Under the pieces are notes generated by a model. It made no database searches. It worked only from the letters and a program-made list of their open reading frames with translations, and was not told the DNA's origin. From assembly GCA_001769385.1 (NCBI GenBank), contig MEPB01000080.1:1278-55261 (forward strand): 53,984 nt of DNA. Direction: 5' to 3'. Both the position numbers and the translations under genes were made by a program. The number at the start of each line of letters is the position of its first letter. Position 1 is the first letter of the stretch. Source of the DNA: Bacteroidetes bacterium RIFCSPLOWO2_12_FULL_35_15. GTDB taxonomy: Bacteria > Bacteroidota > Bacteroidia > 2-12-FULL-35-15. This document shows positions 33,119 through 42,185 of the stretch, in pieces.

Positions 33119-34456
33119 TTAAAATAATTTTTGCTTTAAATAAAAACGACAAAGTTCATCCAAGTCCTCTTTGTTTTTTGTAGTAATATTTATAATCCGG
33201 TAAGGTTCACCGGTTGAAAACCGCCAATCCCACTGGCTTATTGTTTTATTTGTTCCATTATCATACCACCAGGCTGTGTATTGAACAATCGCATCTTTCT
33301 TTAAAATTGCAGTTAAAATTGTGAAATTTTCAAAATTAGCTTCCATAATTTTCTCAAGCTTAAACCCCGATCCCTGCCAGCACATTACTGGTTGATGATC
33401 CCCTTCATATCCACGACTTGCAGGTTTGATATAAATTAACACACTATCTTTTTGAAATTCTGCAACACCTAATTCCTTAATTTTTTTACTATAACCCGGC
33501 AATTGCAAGTCATATAATTTTTGATCTTTAATTGCATTCTTCAAATAGTCTTTTACATTAGTGCTGATAAAAAAAAGTGCTATAGATAAACTAACGGTAA
33601 TAATTACATTTTTCTTAAATGATTTATTTTTAGTGTTCGTCCCGAGATATTCTATCGTTCCAAACGTTTTGTTTAAAAAAGAAACAATGAGATAAAGAGG
33701 CACTATAGTATACATAATTAAGGACGCAATACCAATCATGTCGTGATGGATTGTACCGGGTTCTGATTTAAAAAATACAATCGCAACGATGCGCAACAAA
33801 TTAGTTAGAATTAAACAAGCTATTGTTACAGAAAACAAGAAGGCGATGGAAAAGAAACCAAGACTCTTTTTGGTTCTTTGTTCAGCAAACCCAATTAAAA
33901 GTATGGTAACAATTAGTCCTGTATTGAACATATTTAAGCCTATACATGCACTATCAACACTAAATGTGCTTCCATCAGGCATTACAAAAAAGCTTCCTTT
34001 GTTTTCTATCGCCATGCCTACGCTATTTAATATCAGTGCCGAATAGTGGCTTAACTCCAGACGAATTGAAAAAGTAAACAGATTTACCAAATAATGGGTA
34101 GTGGGCGAAACGCATATTAAAAACAAAAAGGGTAAGATGCCAATTTTCCCAAATTGACTTTCAATTGTAAAAAAAGCAAGGCAACCGAGACTAAAAAAAA
34201 GTAAAACATAAATATGAAGGAAGTAAAAAGCTATTAAAAAAATAAAAGAGATATAAGCGTATCGATTCGAAAAAATATTTTTTTGTACTTTAAATACGAA
34301 TGGGGAAACCATTATTCCCAGTACTAGCTGGATTTGAGGGATACAATAATCCTTCAGCAGCCAGTAACCGAAAATACAAACAGCCAATGGCAAGATGTAA
34401 TTTACATACTTGTCATTAGTTGTTGTAATCGTTTTATTTTCTAAAATAATTTCCAA
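33119..34456 (-). CDS. xrtN: Exosortase XrtN
   Basis: 445 residues. Roughly ten hydrophobic segments cover the first 300 residues. The exosortase catalytic set is present: Cys171 in DSACIGLNMF, Arg222 in NLLRIVAI and His237/238 in GTIHHDMIG. The C-terminal 130 residues are extracytoplasmic, as in EpsI-like exosortase extensions (MCWQGSGFKLEKI). The enzyme should cleave and process PEP-CTERM-type tails in the inner membrane. The only substrate in sight is the gene just upstream, with which it overlaps by 23 bases. XrtN is known as a Bacteroidota exosortase dedicated to one VIT-domain target. Confidence 0.85.
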   Translation of the reverse strand: MEIILENKTITTTNDKYVNYILPLAVCIFGYWLLKDYCIPQIQLVLGIMVSPFVFKVQKNIFSNRYAYISFIFLIAFYFLHIYVLLFFSLGCLAFFTIESQFGKIGILPFLFLICVSPTTHYLVNLFTFSIRLELSHYSALILNSVGMAIENKGSFFVMPDGSTFSVDSACIGLNMFNTGLIVTILLIGFAEQRTKKSLGFFSIAFLFSVTIACLILTNLLRIVAIVFFKSEPGTIHHDMIGIASLIMYTIVPLYLIVSFLNKTFGTIEYLGTNTKNKSFKKNVIITVSLSIALFFISTNVKDYLKNAIKDQKLYDLQLPGYSKKIKELGVAEFQKDSVLIYIKPASRGYEGDHQPVMCWQGSGFKLEKIMEANFENFTILTAILKKDAIVQYTAWWYDNGTNKTISQWDWRFSTGEPYRIINITTKNKEDLDELCRFYLKQKLF

Positions 34457-36974
34457 TTAGTTCTTTACGTTTTAGGTAGATGTGTCGCGAAATCAAAATA
34501 AATACTAAGCCAATCAACAACCATTCGTGGGGTTCGGGCACTGCTCCTCCGGAAACCAATCCGGCATTCCCAACAGTGTTTTTGTTTTCGCTTATTCCCA
34601 TTTTATCATAATCTTCTTTGCTTTCCAACACAATCATGCTTGTTATGGGTGTTACAACATAGCCTTCTTCTGCTTCGCGGAATAATTCATTTTCGTACTT
34701 TTCTTTTTCAAAATATTTTTTTCCGATTTTTCGCAATATATCGTTATATGCAAACATGCGTAATAAGTGATCAGGAGCTTTTCCGGCAGCTTTAGTAGTA
34801 TCTGATTTTTCTTTTATGATACTCATATAGCTATCATTCATTGAAACAGTGGAAGTATCTTCATTCACATAATTAAATTTCCCTGTATTTATTATTCGCA
34901 TTGCATCATCAATACTTTCCGTGTTATACTCAATAAGCCTTAATTCGTGCAGCGATCGCCATAATGGTGATAACTCGTTACCTATATTTACAACAGCAAT
35001 TTTGTTGTTAGAATGTATCAGATAGTTTATTGTTTTTTCCGCGTAATCACTTCCCTTTAAATCAGACAGTAATGGAGAAGTTGAACCCGTTTTAGTGATC
35101 ACAATAACATTATCAGGTGTTGTGATATCATACAAAAAAGGCATAGAAAACTGATTGTTTTTAACGGCTTCCCATACCAACTCTTTATTGTCATTTGTTA
35201 TTTGCACCTTTTCAGGAAGCCATGTATAGAGAGATTTATTGCCAACGCTTTGAATGATTTTATTGTACTCGTCCTTGTTCCATTCTTTTGTAACATCCAG
35301 AAATATCTGCTTTATATTTATTGCATTTTGTTGGACAGAAAGTTCTTTTAAAGAATAATCATAGCCATTAAAACTAAATTTGTTTTTAGATAATGGCACT
35401 GGCTGCATTGCTATTTTCCAATCGGGCAAATAGTCTCCTTTATAAATATAATCGCCTTTGGCATTTTTTTGCAGATAATCCGGCATATCAATAAAACTAA
35501 CTTTTTCTCCTGCAACTGAAATGGAGGTTGCTTCACGGGCCGAATTAAAATCGGGACCTTCAAACCAAATATTTTCTAACCACATGTGTCCCTCTTTTAG
35601 TGATAGGGGAGAAGTAAATCCAATTTTAAAGGTACGGTCTTCTTCTTTTGTGCAGGGAAAAACATTAACAGTTATTGTATTACCTTCTTGCCAATGTGCA
35701 ATTGCAGGATCCCTGCGTTCAACACCTACAATTGTAGTATAGGCACTATCCGCTTTTTGAGAAGTACTTAATCTTGATTTTTGTTCTTTGCCATTTATCC
35801 ATAATGATAAGGATGTTACAATGCTTCCTTCCGGAACATGAAATGTATAAAGGGCCTCTTGTGTATTATTAACGAACCAGACATCTCTGTCATTTTTATC
35901 CGGATCATTATGTATGACAAGTGTTTTTTCTTGGTACGCTAAGCGGTATTCAGGATAAATGCGAATATTATTTGATACTGACGAAGTGGATAAACTAATA
36001 CCTGTCCATAATTTTCGTGAAGTTTTATGGCGGTAATCTTTCCGGATGTTAAGCAATGTTTCAACGGTATTTTGATCTAAATCCAATGTTCCAAAAAGGG
36101 CTATTGATACAACAGATAATGGATCATGAAATTTATTTATTCCATCACGGCTAAATCCAAAACCATCATCCCAAAACCGTTGCGACTTAAATGGAGTAAC
36201 AAGAATTTGCTCTGTAAATGCATCAGAAGGTAATTTTTGAGCGAGTTGGATAGCTTCAGGTAATTGGTTTTCTAATTGCAGATTTTTTTCAGCAAGAATA
36301 TCTTTTATCTGGGTTTGAACATCGTTCCATTTTTTTAAATAAATGCCTAAAACAATAAGTGGGATAGCAAAACCCACCCAGAGCATATGTTTGAATTTAG
36401 AGGGCTCCCCTTTTCTGATAAAAAAATCAACGATGACCCAAAGCCACATAACAGGCACGAATGTATGGATGGAAATTCCAAAAAATACGCATGCAATTAT
36501 TGATAGCGGCACTAAAGCCAAAAGATAAAAACTCATATAAAGTGCTAAAAGAAGTGCAGTACCAGATAATAAGTAAACTGATGTTCTTAAAAAAACCGGG
36601 AGATTTTTTATAAAGGGATAAATAAAAAATAAAGCAATCATCAATAAGGTATAGATATTAAGCCATAGCGGAAAAGTTGCAAATACCGAAAATTCTTTAT
36701 TTAATGAGAATGCGCTAATTGTAAATAATACAACAACGTTGATCCAGCAGCCATAAGAAATTTTAGGTCTTGGTACCGGGAACCTGAGTTTAAAAACTAA
36801 TAAAAAAATAAGATAGGCGATGGTGATTCCATAATTTATGAAAAATGACTGTGAAAAAAAGTCACCACGGGCTACCTGGTTTCGAGTGAAAAGATAAATA
36901 CTTAATGAAATAAGATTAAGTGAAAGCCCAACTATATAGGCTACTTTGTACGATTTTGCAGATGTTATATTCAT
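34434..36974 (-). CDS. XrtN-system VIT-domain protein with PEP-CTERM tail
   Basis: 846 residues. The first 215 are membrane-embedded (about seven helices), then an extracytoplasmic VIT-like beta region (about 340-480: LYTFHVPEGSIVTSLSLWIN, ERRDPAIAHWQEGNTITVNV) and a large C-terminal domain. The end carries a sorting tail: VPEPHEWLL near 812, a hydrophobic helix and a basic stop ISRHIYLKRK. This is the PEP-CTERM layout recognised by exosortases, matching the downstream XrtN. A polytopic N-terminus together with a processed tail is unusual for cargo but is the norm for this XrtN partner. Confidence 0.85.
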   Translation of the reverse strand: MNITSAKSYKVAYIVGLSLNLISLSIYLFTRNQVARGDFFSQSFFINYGITIAYLIFLLVFKLRFPVPRPKISYGCWINVVVLFTISAFSLNKEFSVFATFPLWLNIYTLLMIALFFIYPFIKNLPVFLRTSVYLLSGTALLLALYMSFYLLALVPLSIIACVFFGISIHTFVPVMWLWVIVDFFIRKGEPSKFKHMLWVGFAIPLIVLGIYLKKWNDVQTQIKDILAEKNLQLENQLPEAIQLAQKLPSDAFTEQILVTPFKSQRFWDDGFGFSRDGINKFHDPLSVVSIALFGTLDLDQNTVETLLNIRKDYRHKTSRKLWTGISLSTSSVSNNIRIYPEYRLAYQEKTLVIHNDPDKNDRDVWFVNNTQEALYTFHVPEGSIVTSLSLWINGKEQKSRLSTSQKADSAYTTIVGVERRDPAIAHWQEGNTITVNVFPCTKEEDRTFKIGFTSPLSLKEGHMWLENIWFEGPDFNSAREATSISVAGEKVSFIDMPDYLQKNAKGDYIYKGDYLPDWKIAMQPVPLSKNKFSFNGYDYSLKELSVQQNAINIKQIFLDVTKEWNKDEYNKIIQSVGNKSLYTWLPEKVQITNDNKELVWEAVKNNQFSMPFLYDITTPDNVIVITKTGSTSPLLSDLKGSDYAEKTINYLIHSNNKIAVVNIGNELSPLWRSLHELRLIEYNTESIDDAMRIINTGKFNYVNEDTSTVSMNDSYMSIIKEKSDTTKAAGKAPDHLLRMFAYNDILRKIGKKYFEKEKYENELFREAEEGYVVTPITSMIVLESKEDYDKMGISENKNTVGNAGLVSGGAVPEPHEWLLIGLVFILISRHIYLKRKELIGNYFRK

Positions 36975-37474
36975 GGTGTAATAACGTTTAGTGATATTAT
37001 TTGTTATTTAAAAGTACTTTGTAACGCAAAGTTAATGTAAAAATTGTATTGTTTAAAATAATAATTTTATCCTAGGTATGAAATTGTTATGAATTTATTG
37101 ACAGGAAACAGATTTATTGAAATAAAAAAATCGAATAATCTATTTAAACTTCGTACAATAACTTTTTCAAAGTTTTAACGAATAATTAATTGTATTATTT
37201 TGATTCAGACATCTATTCAAAATGATTAATTTGAAAAGTTATCAACACCTTGACAATAATGACGAGTATCTACGAGTCTCCTTTGCTTCCCTTTAAAATC
37301 AGCTTTCTTCAAAAACCGTCCCCCGAACAGTCCCTGAGTAAACAAGAAAAACCGTCAAGTGTCTGACAATTAATGGTTTAAACTTTAATTTCGAACGGTC
37401 GTTGACGGGGCCGCAATAACAGCCTTGGTTACCAATCGAATTTCATAACCATTTATTGAGTTATTTCTTGTAAC
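36975..37474. other. Non-coding stretch between VIT gene and tRNA-linked element
   Basis: 500 bp, AT-rich and without a credible ORF. A GC-richer patch near 37310-37430 contains CCGTCCCCCGAACAGTCCCT and GTCGTTGACGGGGCCGC. The left boundary of the integrative element probably lies here, but no copy of the tRNA 3' end was found. Confidence 0.4.
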
Positions 37475-37636
37475 TTAATTTTTCTCTTCCCTATTATTGA
37501 ATGAAACAACAAAAAAATATGTTCCCAAAGCAAGGGATGAAATAATTAATATTGGTAATAAATTACTTGTTTTTGCACTTGGCATTACCACTGGTGTTGC
37601 CCTGTTAAATGCTGTTTGTACATTGATTAAATTCAT
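37475..37636 (-). CDS. Small single-pass membrane protein
   Basis: 53 residues from an ATG at 37636 that overlaps the preceding TGA as ATGA, a standard coupling arrangement. It begins MNLINVQTAFNRATPVVMPS and has one transmembrane helix (LLPILIISSLALGTYFFVV, residues 26-44) and a charged tail NNREEKN. It is the last gene of the short element operon. Function unknown. Confidence 0.6.
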   Translation of the reverse strand: MNLINVQTAFNRATPVVMPSAKTSNLLPILIISSLALGTYFFVVSFNNREEKN

Positions 37637-38088
37637 TTTCTTTTAATTTTAAAGATTGATATAGATTCATTTTGATCTATCCATTCAATAGTGAAATTTC
37701 CGACAACTAGTAAATCATGCAAACCACTAGAGGACATTCTATAGGAATAACAACTTATGTCATAACCTACTGAATCTAAAAGGTCACTTGTTACTATTTT
37801 CACATTTGCTGGTCCTAAAATATCATTAAGGTTTTTTATATTTTTCCCAAAAGGATCTTTTTGATTTTGGAGTTCTATGTTTGCTCTTTGTAATGCAATA
37901 ACCATTTTAGATAGTTTATTTTCATCATAAAGCTTTTTCTGTTCGGATTTGCAAAAATTAGGAATTCCATTTTTCTCCCGGCAGTAGCGTTCTAAACCAT
38001 GATTTACGGTAAATCGCTCGGAACAGTAGTCGCATTTTCGGGTGAGCCCTTGATAAGGTTCACGTTTGTTGTTTTTATAGAGTCTCAT
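37633..38088 (-). CDS. Cys-rich, probably zinc-binding protein of the integrative element
   Basis: 151 residues. The N-terminus holds four spaced cysteines: RKCDYCSERF, RYCREKNG and NFCKSEQ (about residues 19-47), a likely zinc ribbon or finger. The following helix has LYDENKLSKMVIALQRANIE and the C-terminal half is beta-rich. It lies 10 bases after the HTH gene and overlaps the small membrane gene, so all three form one operon. A DNA- or RNA-binding role is plausible. Confidence 0.6.
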   Translation of the reverse strand: MRLYKNNKREPYQGLTRKCDYCSERFTVNHGLERYCREKNGIPNFCKSEQKKLYDENKLSKMVIALQRANIELQNQKDPFGKNIKNLNDILGPANVKIVTSDLLDSVGYDISCYSYRMSSSGLHDLLVVGNFTIEWIDQNESISIFKIKRK

Positions 38089-38098
38089 TTTTAAAAAA

Positions 38099-38356
38099 TT
38101 ATTTTTGAATATTTTTCTCTAAAAGAGAAATGATTTCACTTTTCCTAATAAATTTCCTACGGCCTACTTGGCTAAATTCAATTGCTTTTGACTTTTCAAG
38201 TTCGGCCATAGCCGTATCAGCATAGCCAAGAAATAACATGGCTTGTTTTCGAGTAATCCAATCACCCATGCCATTTTTTTCCTCCAGTGAGAGTTTGATT
38301 TCGGAGAGATCTTTTAGAATCTTTGTAAATGATTCTTCATTGTTGTTGTTTTCCAT
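38099..38356 (-). CDS. Excisionase-like helix-turn-helix protein
   Basis: 85 residues. After a coiled N-terminus (FTKILKDLSEIKLSLEE), residues about 30-80 form a MerR/excisionase-type winged helix: WITRKQAMLFLGYADTAMAE followed by VGRRKFIRKSEIISLLE. Such proteins commonly accompany Bacteroidota integrases and may act as recombination directionality factor or regulator. Confidence 0.75.
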   Translation of the reverse strand: MENNNNEESFTKILKDLSEIKLSLEEKNGMGDWITRKQAMLFLGYADTAMAELEKSKAIEFSQVGRRKFIRKSEIISLLEKNIQK

Positions 38357-38437
38357 CTTAGTAAGGGTTAAAATTTATTTTACTAAGGACGTGACAATTT
38401 TTATGAGAAGAATAAAAGAAAAAAAGACCATTGACCT

Positions 38438-39367
38438 TTATTTAGTTTTACCAAGAATGATTTTCACTTTACTAATTTTATAATGATCATAATTTTTGTA
38501 ACGAATCCAATGCTTAGTATCGTATTCTTCAAAGGATATCAATTTTGGATCTTTTATTAATATTTTGAATAGAGGGTATAGATTTCGATAAAGTTCATCT
38601 TTCCCGTTTTTTCTTAAACTATTTGTCGGTAACAGCCTCATATAAATACTTGAAGTGCCTTTCATGATTCCCTTTAAGGTTTTCATACCTTCTAAATGGC
38701 CATATTTATTTTCATGAATAGTTGCTAATAAATGTAAAAAATTCTGATTGAAAAATTCAAAAGAATCTTCTTCCCCTTTCAAAAGTGTTCTAACAGAATC
38801 GACAGATTCTATATAGGTTTTGTGGTGTGCAATTTCAATAAATGTTTTTGAAATTTTGTTTGCAGTTTCGGTGTTCTTTTCAATTGTGTCTGGACTCCTT
38901 TTTCTATTTCTGTATAAATTATCAATTGTTTTAAATAGTTTGTTATTATAATCATTACTAGAATAATGATCAACCGCTATAATAATAGATAAACGAATTT
39001 GGTGTAGTAAATAATTAATAATGGTTAAAAAAAATGAATCATATTCTAATTCAGGATAAATTTTGACTAAGCGAATTAATTCTTCATTTATTAATTCCTT
39101 CGAAATATTCCATTTCATAGAATTTCTAAGAATTTTGGAAGATTCTATTCTTTTTGTTATTTCTTGTTTTGGGTAGATGTAATTACAATGTGCGATACTA
39201 AAAAATGTTTCAAAATTATTTTCAATAACATTTACTTCGTTCCAATCCCAATCAAAAACTTTTGGAGCCCTTTCAAGTTCCTTATTTCTATTGTTTTCAA
39301 TGCTTTTAAATAAAGCTAGAGTGCCGGGAATTTGCTCTTTGGGTGTGTTATTATTTTCCATGTTCAT
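38438..39367 (-). CDS. Hypothetical protein of the integrative element
   Basis: 309 residues, mostly helical and hydrophilic, no signal peptide. Landmarks are FDWDWNEVNVIENNFETFFS (about 40), YDSFFLTIINYLLHQIRLSI (about 115-135) and FEYDTKHWIRYKNYDHYKI near the end. It overlaps the integrase gene by 17 bases, so it is translated with it. I do not recognise the family; it is not a relaxase or replication protein by any motif. Confidence 0.6.
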   Translation of the reverse strand: MNMENNNTPKEQIPGTLALFKSIENNRNKELERAPKVFDWDWNEVNVIENNFETFFSIAHCNYIYPKQEITKRIESSKILRNSMKWNISKELINEELIRLVKIYPELEYDSFFLTIINYLLHQIRLSIIIAVDHYSSNDYNNKLFKTIDNLYRNRKRSPDTIEKNTETANKISKTFIEIAHHKTYIESVDSVRTLLKGEEDSFEFFNQNFLHLLATIHENKYGHLEGMKTLKGIMKGTSSIYMRLLPTNSLRKNGKDELYRNLYPLFKILIKDPKLISFEEYDTKHWIRYKNYDHYKISKVKIILGKTK

Positions 39368-40631
39368 GTAAATATGAAGTTAAATATAGTTCAAATTTTC
39401 TTTTTGCTTCCAACAAAGGTGTTTCATTCACTTTATAATAACGGCTATCCATGTTTTTGTGATTACTGTGTCCCATTAGTTTTTTTATGATACTATCTGT
39501 TTCTATCCCCGCTTCACCAATTAATTGTCGGAATGTTCTTCTTCCAACATGAGTTGTTAGATTTACTGGGAGATTTAATCTTTCAGCAATTATTTTTAAG
39601 TGCAGATTTATTTTGGAATTGGAACGCTTCGGGATAACGCCACCTTCTATGGCTACATCAGGGTGATCTTTGTATTTTTCAATAATTTGAAGTGCAGGTG
39701 AAGTAAGGAATTGGTCGTAAACTTGGTTTGTTTTTCCCCTTTTTTCGGTCAATCTGAATTCATTGTTTTCTTGATGTGAAATCTTATCTCTTTTTAGATT
39801 TGCGGCATCGTGATATGCTAAGCCTGTGAACACACTCCAAAGGAATATATCCTTATATAGAATTAAATTACTAGTTAACTTACCATTCCCGTGGTATAAA
39901 AGTTTCACCTGAAATGGTGTTAAAGTTTCACCTTCCGGTGTCGTGTTGGATAATTTTATTTTTTTGAAAAAATTTCGTGAATGAAAATCTTCATCAATAG
40001 CACTTTCCAGTATTGTTCTAAATTTTTTTACTTGACTAAGAGCAGAGGGTTCAGACATCCCTTTTTTTAATTGCCTCTTACCCGAATCATCAATACATAT
40101 TTTTTCGTTTAAAAGGTAATTTGTAAAGTCTTTTGCAAACTTCATATCAAGTTCATTGGTCCTCATCTTTTCTTTTCCAATAGACTTCAAAAAAGCATGC
40201 ATATGGTTGATTGCTTTACGATAATTCTTTTTAGTTCCCTTTGTTAATGATGTTTTAGAGCTTATTGAGGAGTCAAAGTAATTTTGGCAATAATCCTTCC
40301 ATAACGGATTAGAATCTCTTTGATCAGACTTTTTAAATAAGGTATACATTATCTTCTTTGCATCAAAGAGATGTAAATTGGTTTCATTAAGAGCTATGAA
40401 TTTTTTAAATGTAATGTTGATGTCATCAATGGTATCATTCACTCTAAATTGAGGGAGATCAAACCTCATAATACGTTCATTCCACGTAATGAGATCTTTT
40501 TCAGCCACTTCTGCATTTAGGCGGTATTCAGCCTTTTTTTGTTGAAAAACAATTCTGCAATAAACAGGAATTGTCCCGTGTTTTGTCTTTTTTTCCGCAT
40601 TGGGGAAAAACTTGATTGATACCTTTGCCAT
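39351..40631 (-). CDS. Tyrosine site-specific integrase (Bacteroidota type)
   Basis: 426 residues from the ATG at 40631 (MAKVSIKFFPNAEKK); 22 extra in-frame residues upstream look untranslated. The N-terminal arm-binding domain is at about 5-90, the SAM-like core-binding domain about 105-205 and the catalytic domain about 225-410. HVGRRTFRQLI gives the His/Arg pair, LMGHSNHKNMDSRYYKV gives the second His and the Tyr nucleophile. The first catalytic Arg is replaced (FTGLAYHDAANL), as known for IntDOT-like Bacteroidota integrases. It sits 154 bp from tRNA-Lys. It is not an IntI: it lacks the extra IntI patch and is far from the cassette array. Confidence 0.9.
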   Translation of the reverse strand: MAKVSIKFFPNAEKKTKHGTIPVYCRIVFQQKKAEYRLNAEVAEKDLITWNERIMRFDLPQFRVNDTIDDINITFKKFIALNETNLHLFDAKKIMYTLFKKSDQRDSNPLWKDYCQNYFDSSISSKTSLTKGTKKNYRKAINHMHAFLKSIGKEKMRTNELDMKFAKDFTNYLLNEKICIDDSGKRQLKKGMSEPSALSQVKKFRTILESAIDEDFHSRNFFKKIKLSNTTPEGETLTPFQVKLLYHGNGKLTSNLILYKDIFLWSVFTGLAYHDAANLKRDKISHQENNEFRLTEKRGKTNQVYDQFLTSPALQIIEKYKDHPDVAIEGGVIPKRSNSKINLHLKIIAERLNLPVNLTTHVGRRTFRQLIGEAGIETDSIIKKLMGHSNHKNMDSRYYKVNETPLLEAKRKFELYLTSYLHEHGK

Positions 40632-40725
40632 CTTCTTAGGATTTTGGTGAAATTTCAGATTAATTGGTGAAATCGTGGCGAAAGAAAAAAAGGCCAAACC
40701 GGGTTTTAACGGATTTTAGTGGAAA

Positions 40726-40762
40726 TTAAAAAGCTCTCAAACCGTTGGTTTGAGAGCTTTCG
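40726..40762 (-). terminator. Rho-independent terminator after tRNA-Lys
   Basis: A 13-bp perfect stem AAGCTCTCAAACC / GGTTTGAGAGCTT with a three-base loop (40731-40759). On the minus strand it continues into a short T run. It lies 23 bases from the tRNA 3' end. Confidence 0.85.
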
Positions 40763-40784
40763 TGTTCTAGTGAAACACTTGGTG

Positions 40785-40857
40785 TGATCCCGCTGGGATT
40801 CGAACCCAGGACCCCTACATTAAAAGTGTAATGCTCTACCAGCTGAGCTACGGAATC
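40785..40857 (-). tRNA. tRNA-Lys (anticodon TTT)
   Basis: A full cloverleaf is readable. Acceptor GATTCCG pairs with CGGGATC. The D arm is GCTC..GAGC, the anticodon stem TTACA/TGTAG encloses loop CTTTTAA with anticodon TTT, and the T arm is CTGGG TTCGAAT CCCAG. CCA is not encoded. It is adjacent to an integrase gene, a usual site for element insertion, although no second copy of its 3' end was found in the window. Confidence 0.95.
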
Positions 40858-41106
40858 AAAAAACTACACAAATAATGTAATCTTCCCTTTTTTTGATTTT
40901 GGGAGTGCAAATATAGAATCTAAATCTTATTCTACAAAGGCTTTTTTTTAAAAAAATGAAATATTTTCTTTCCCCTTGATTTCCAGGCTTTTCTAAATGA
41001 TATGCTAACAAATCCTAATAATCAAAAATAGGATAAATGTCATATCCATTTTAAGTCGTAATGTGGTAATAATTTGTTATAATTGTACTATTCATCATTG
41101 TTTTAA

Positions 41107-41565
41107 ATGAATGCACTTTTGGAAATAAAACCCGGTATCGGCCTTTCTGATCTATTGTTCGGAGCTTCTGTAATAGAATCGGAAGCCGCTTTTGGCAAAG
41201 CAGAAGAGGTAGATCTCCTGGATGATATAGAAGATTGCCACTCTACTGTATTGCATTATTGGAAAAATGGATTTTCATTATTTTTTGATGAAGCAAACCA
41301 CCGCCTGTTTTGTTGTGTTGAAATTGATAATAGCGATACTGTTTTATGGGGTCAGAAGATCTTTGATCAGAAAGAAAAACAAATCATCGAATTGTTCAAG
41401 GCAAAAGGAATAACAAAATATGAAAGCGAACAACATGAATGGGGTGAAAAACGAATTAGCTTTGACGAAGCAAACATTGATTTTTATTTCGAAAAAAATA
41501 AGTTAGTTTCCATAAATTATGGGAAATCCATTTTGGATCAAACAATACTAATACTTCCAAACTAA
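41107..41565 (+). CDS. Conserved hypothetical protein upstream of aroK
   Basis: 152 residues, soluble, acidic. It begins MNALLEIKPGIGLSDLLFGA and reads as a small alpha/beta protein with IGLSDLLFGASVIESEAAFG, HYWKNGFSLFFDEANHRLFC and DEANIDFYFEKNKLVSINYG, two similar FDEAN-containing halves. The stop overlaps the shikimate kinase start (TAATG), so the two are coupled. Function not known. Confidence 0.7.
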   Translation: MNALLEIKPGIGLSDLLFGASVIESEAAFGKAEEVDLLDDIEDCHSTVLHYWKNGFSLFFDEANHRLFCCVEIDNSDTVLWGQKIFDQKEKQIIELFKAKGITKYESEQHEWGEKRISFDEANIDFYFEKNKLVSINYGKSILDQTILILPN

Positions 41566-42080
41566 TGTCAAAAATATTTTTAATCGGGTACATGGGCAGT
41601 GGTAAATCTACCGTAGGTAAAAAACTTGCTGCAAAAATTGGTTATGAGTTCATCGATCTGGATAAATTCATTGAAGCAGAATATCAACAAACCATTCCGC
41701 AAATTTTTGCGAGTAAAGGGGAAAAAGAATTCCGCGCCATGGAGCACAATACACTTAAAAAAGTGATCGAAAAAAGTAATGTAGTCGTTGCTTGTGGTGG
41801 TGGAACTCCTTGTTATTACAATAATATGGAGTTGATGAATAACAATGGAACAACTGTGTATCTGAAAATGAGTGTGGATGCTTTGGTTTCCCGCTTATCA
41901 AATGCAAAAGACAAACGTCCTTTGATCGAGAATAAAACACCCGAAGAATTGCATGCTTTTGTGAACCGCCAGTTGGAGAAAAGGGAAGATACCTATCACC
42001 AGGCGCAATACATTGTTAAAGGTAAAGATCTTGATATTGATGAATTGGCTTTGTTTGTTAAAGAACAAATAGGGGTGTAA
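41565..42080 (+). CDS. aroK: Shikimate kinase
   Basis: 171 residues. Phosphorylates shikimate with ATP in the aromatic amino-acid pathway. Walker A is GYMGSGKSTVG (8-18). The shikimate-binding DLDKFIE is at about 32-38, EKEFRAME at about 56, the CGGGTPCYYN glycine loop near 79 and the lid segment AKDKRPLIENK near 115-125. The length matches the family. Cytoplasmic. Confidence 0.95.
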   Translation: MSKIFLIGYMGSGKSTVGKKLAAKIGYEFIDLDKFIEAEYQQTIPQIFASKGEKEFRAMEHNTLKKVIEKSNVVVACGGGTPCYYNNMELMNNNGTTVYLKMSVDALVSRLSNAKDKRPLIENKTPEELHAFVNRQLEKREDTYHQAQYIVKGKDLDIDELALFVKEQIGV

Positions 42081-42103
42081 CTTGAGTATTTGGGTGAATT
42101 GGG

Positions 42104-42185
42104 TTAAATGGTTAATCAGGTTAAGTAATTAATTTATTTGCCTCCTTTTCCCAAATTAACCTATCCCTCAATTAGCCATTTAACT
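42104..42185. terminator. Long inverted repeat between convergent genes
   Basis: GTTAAATGGTTAAT (42104-42117) pairs with ATTAGCCATTTAAC (42172-42185), and AGGTTAA (42119-42125) with TTAACCT (42157-42163). It lies between the convergent aroK and phosphoribosyltransferase genes and overlaps the latter's stop, so it is probably a bidirectional terminator. Confidence 0.5.

Noticed and set aside
39351-40631. Integrase as the integron IntI
   Set aside because: It is 27 kb from the array, beside a tRNA, lacks the first Arg and the IntI-specific insertion, and resembles Bacteroidota element integrases.
40697-40785. Direct repeat of the tRNA-Lys 3' end as att site
   Set aside because: I looked for the tRNA 3' sequence between 36975 and 40700 and saw no second copy, so the element limits remain open.
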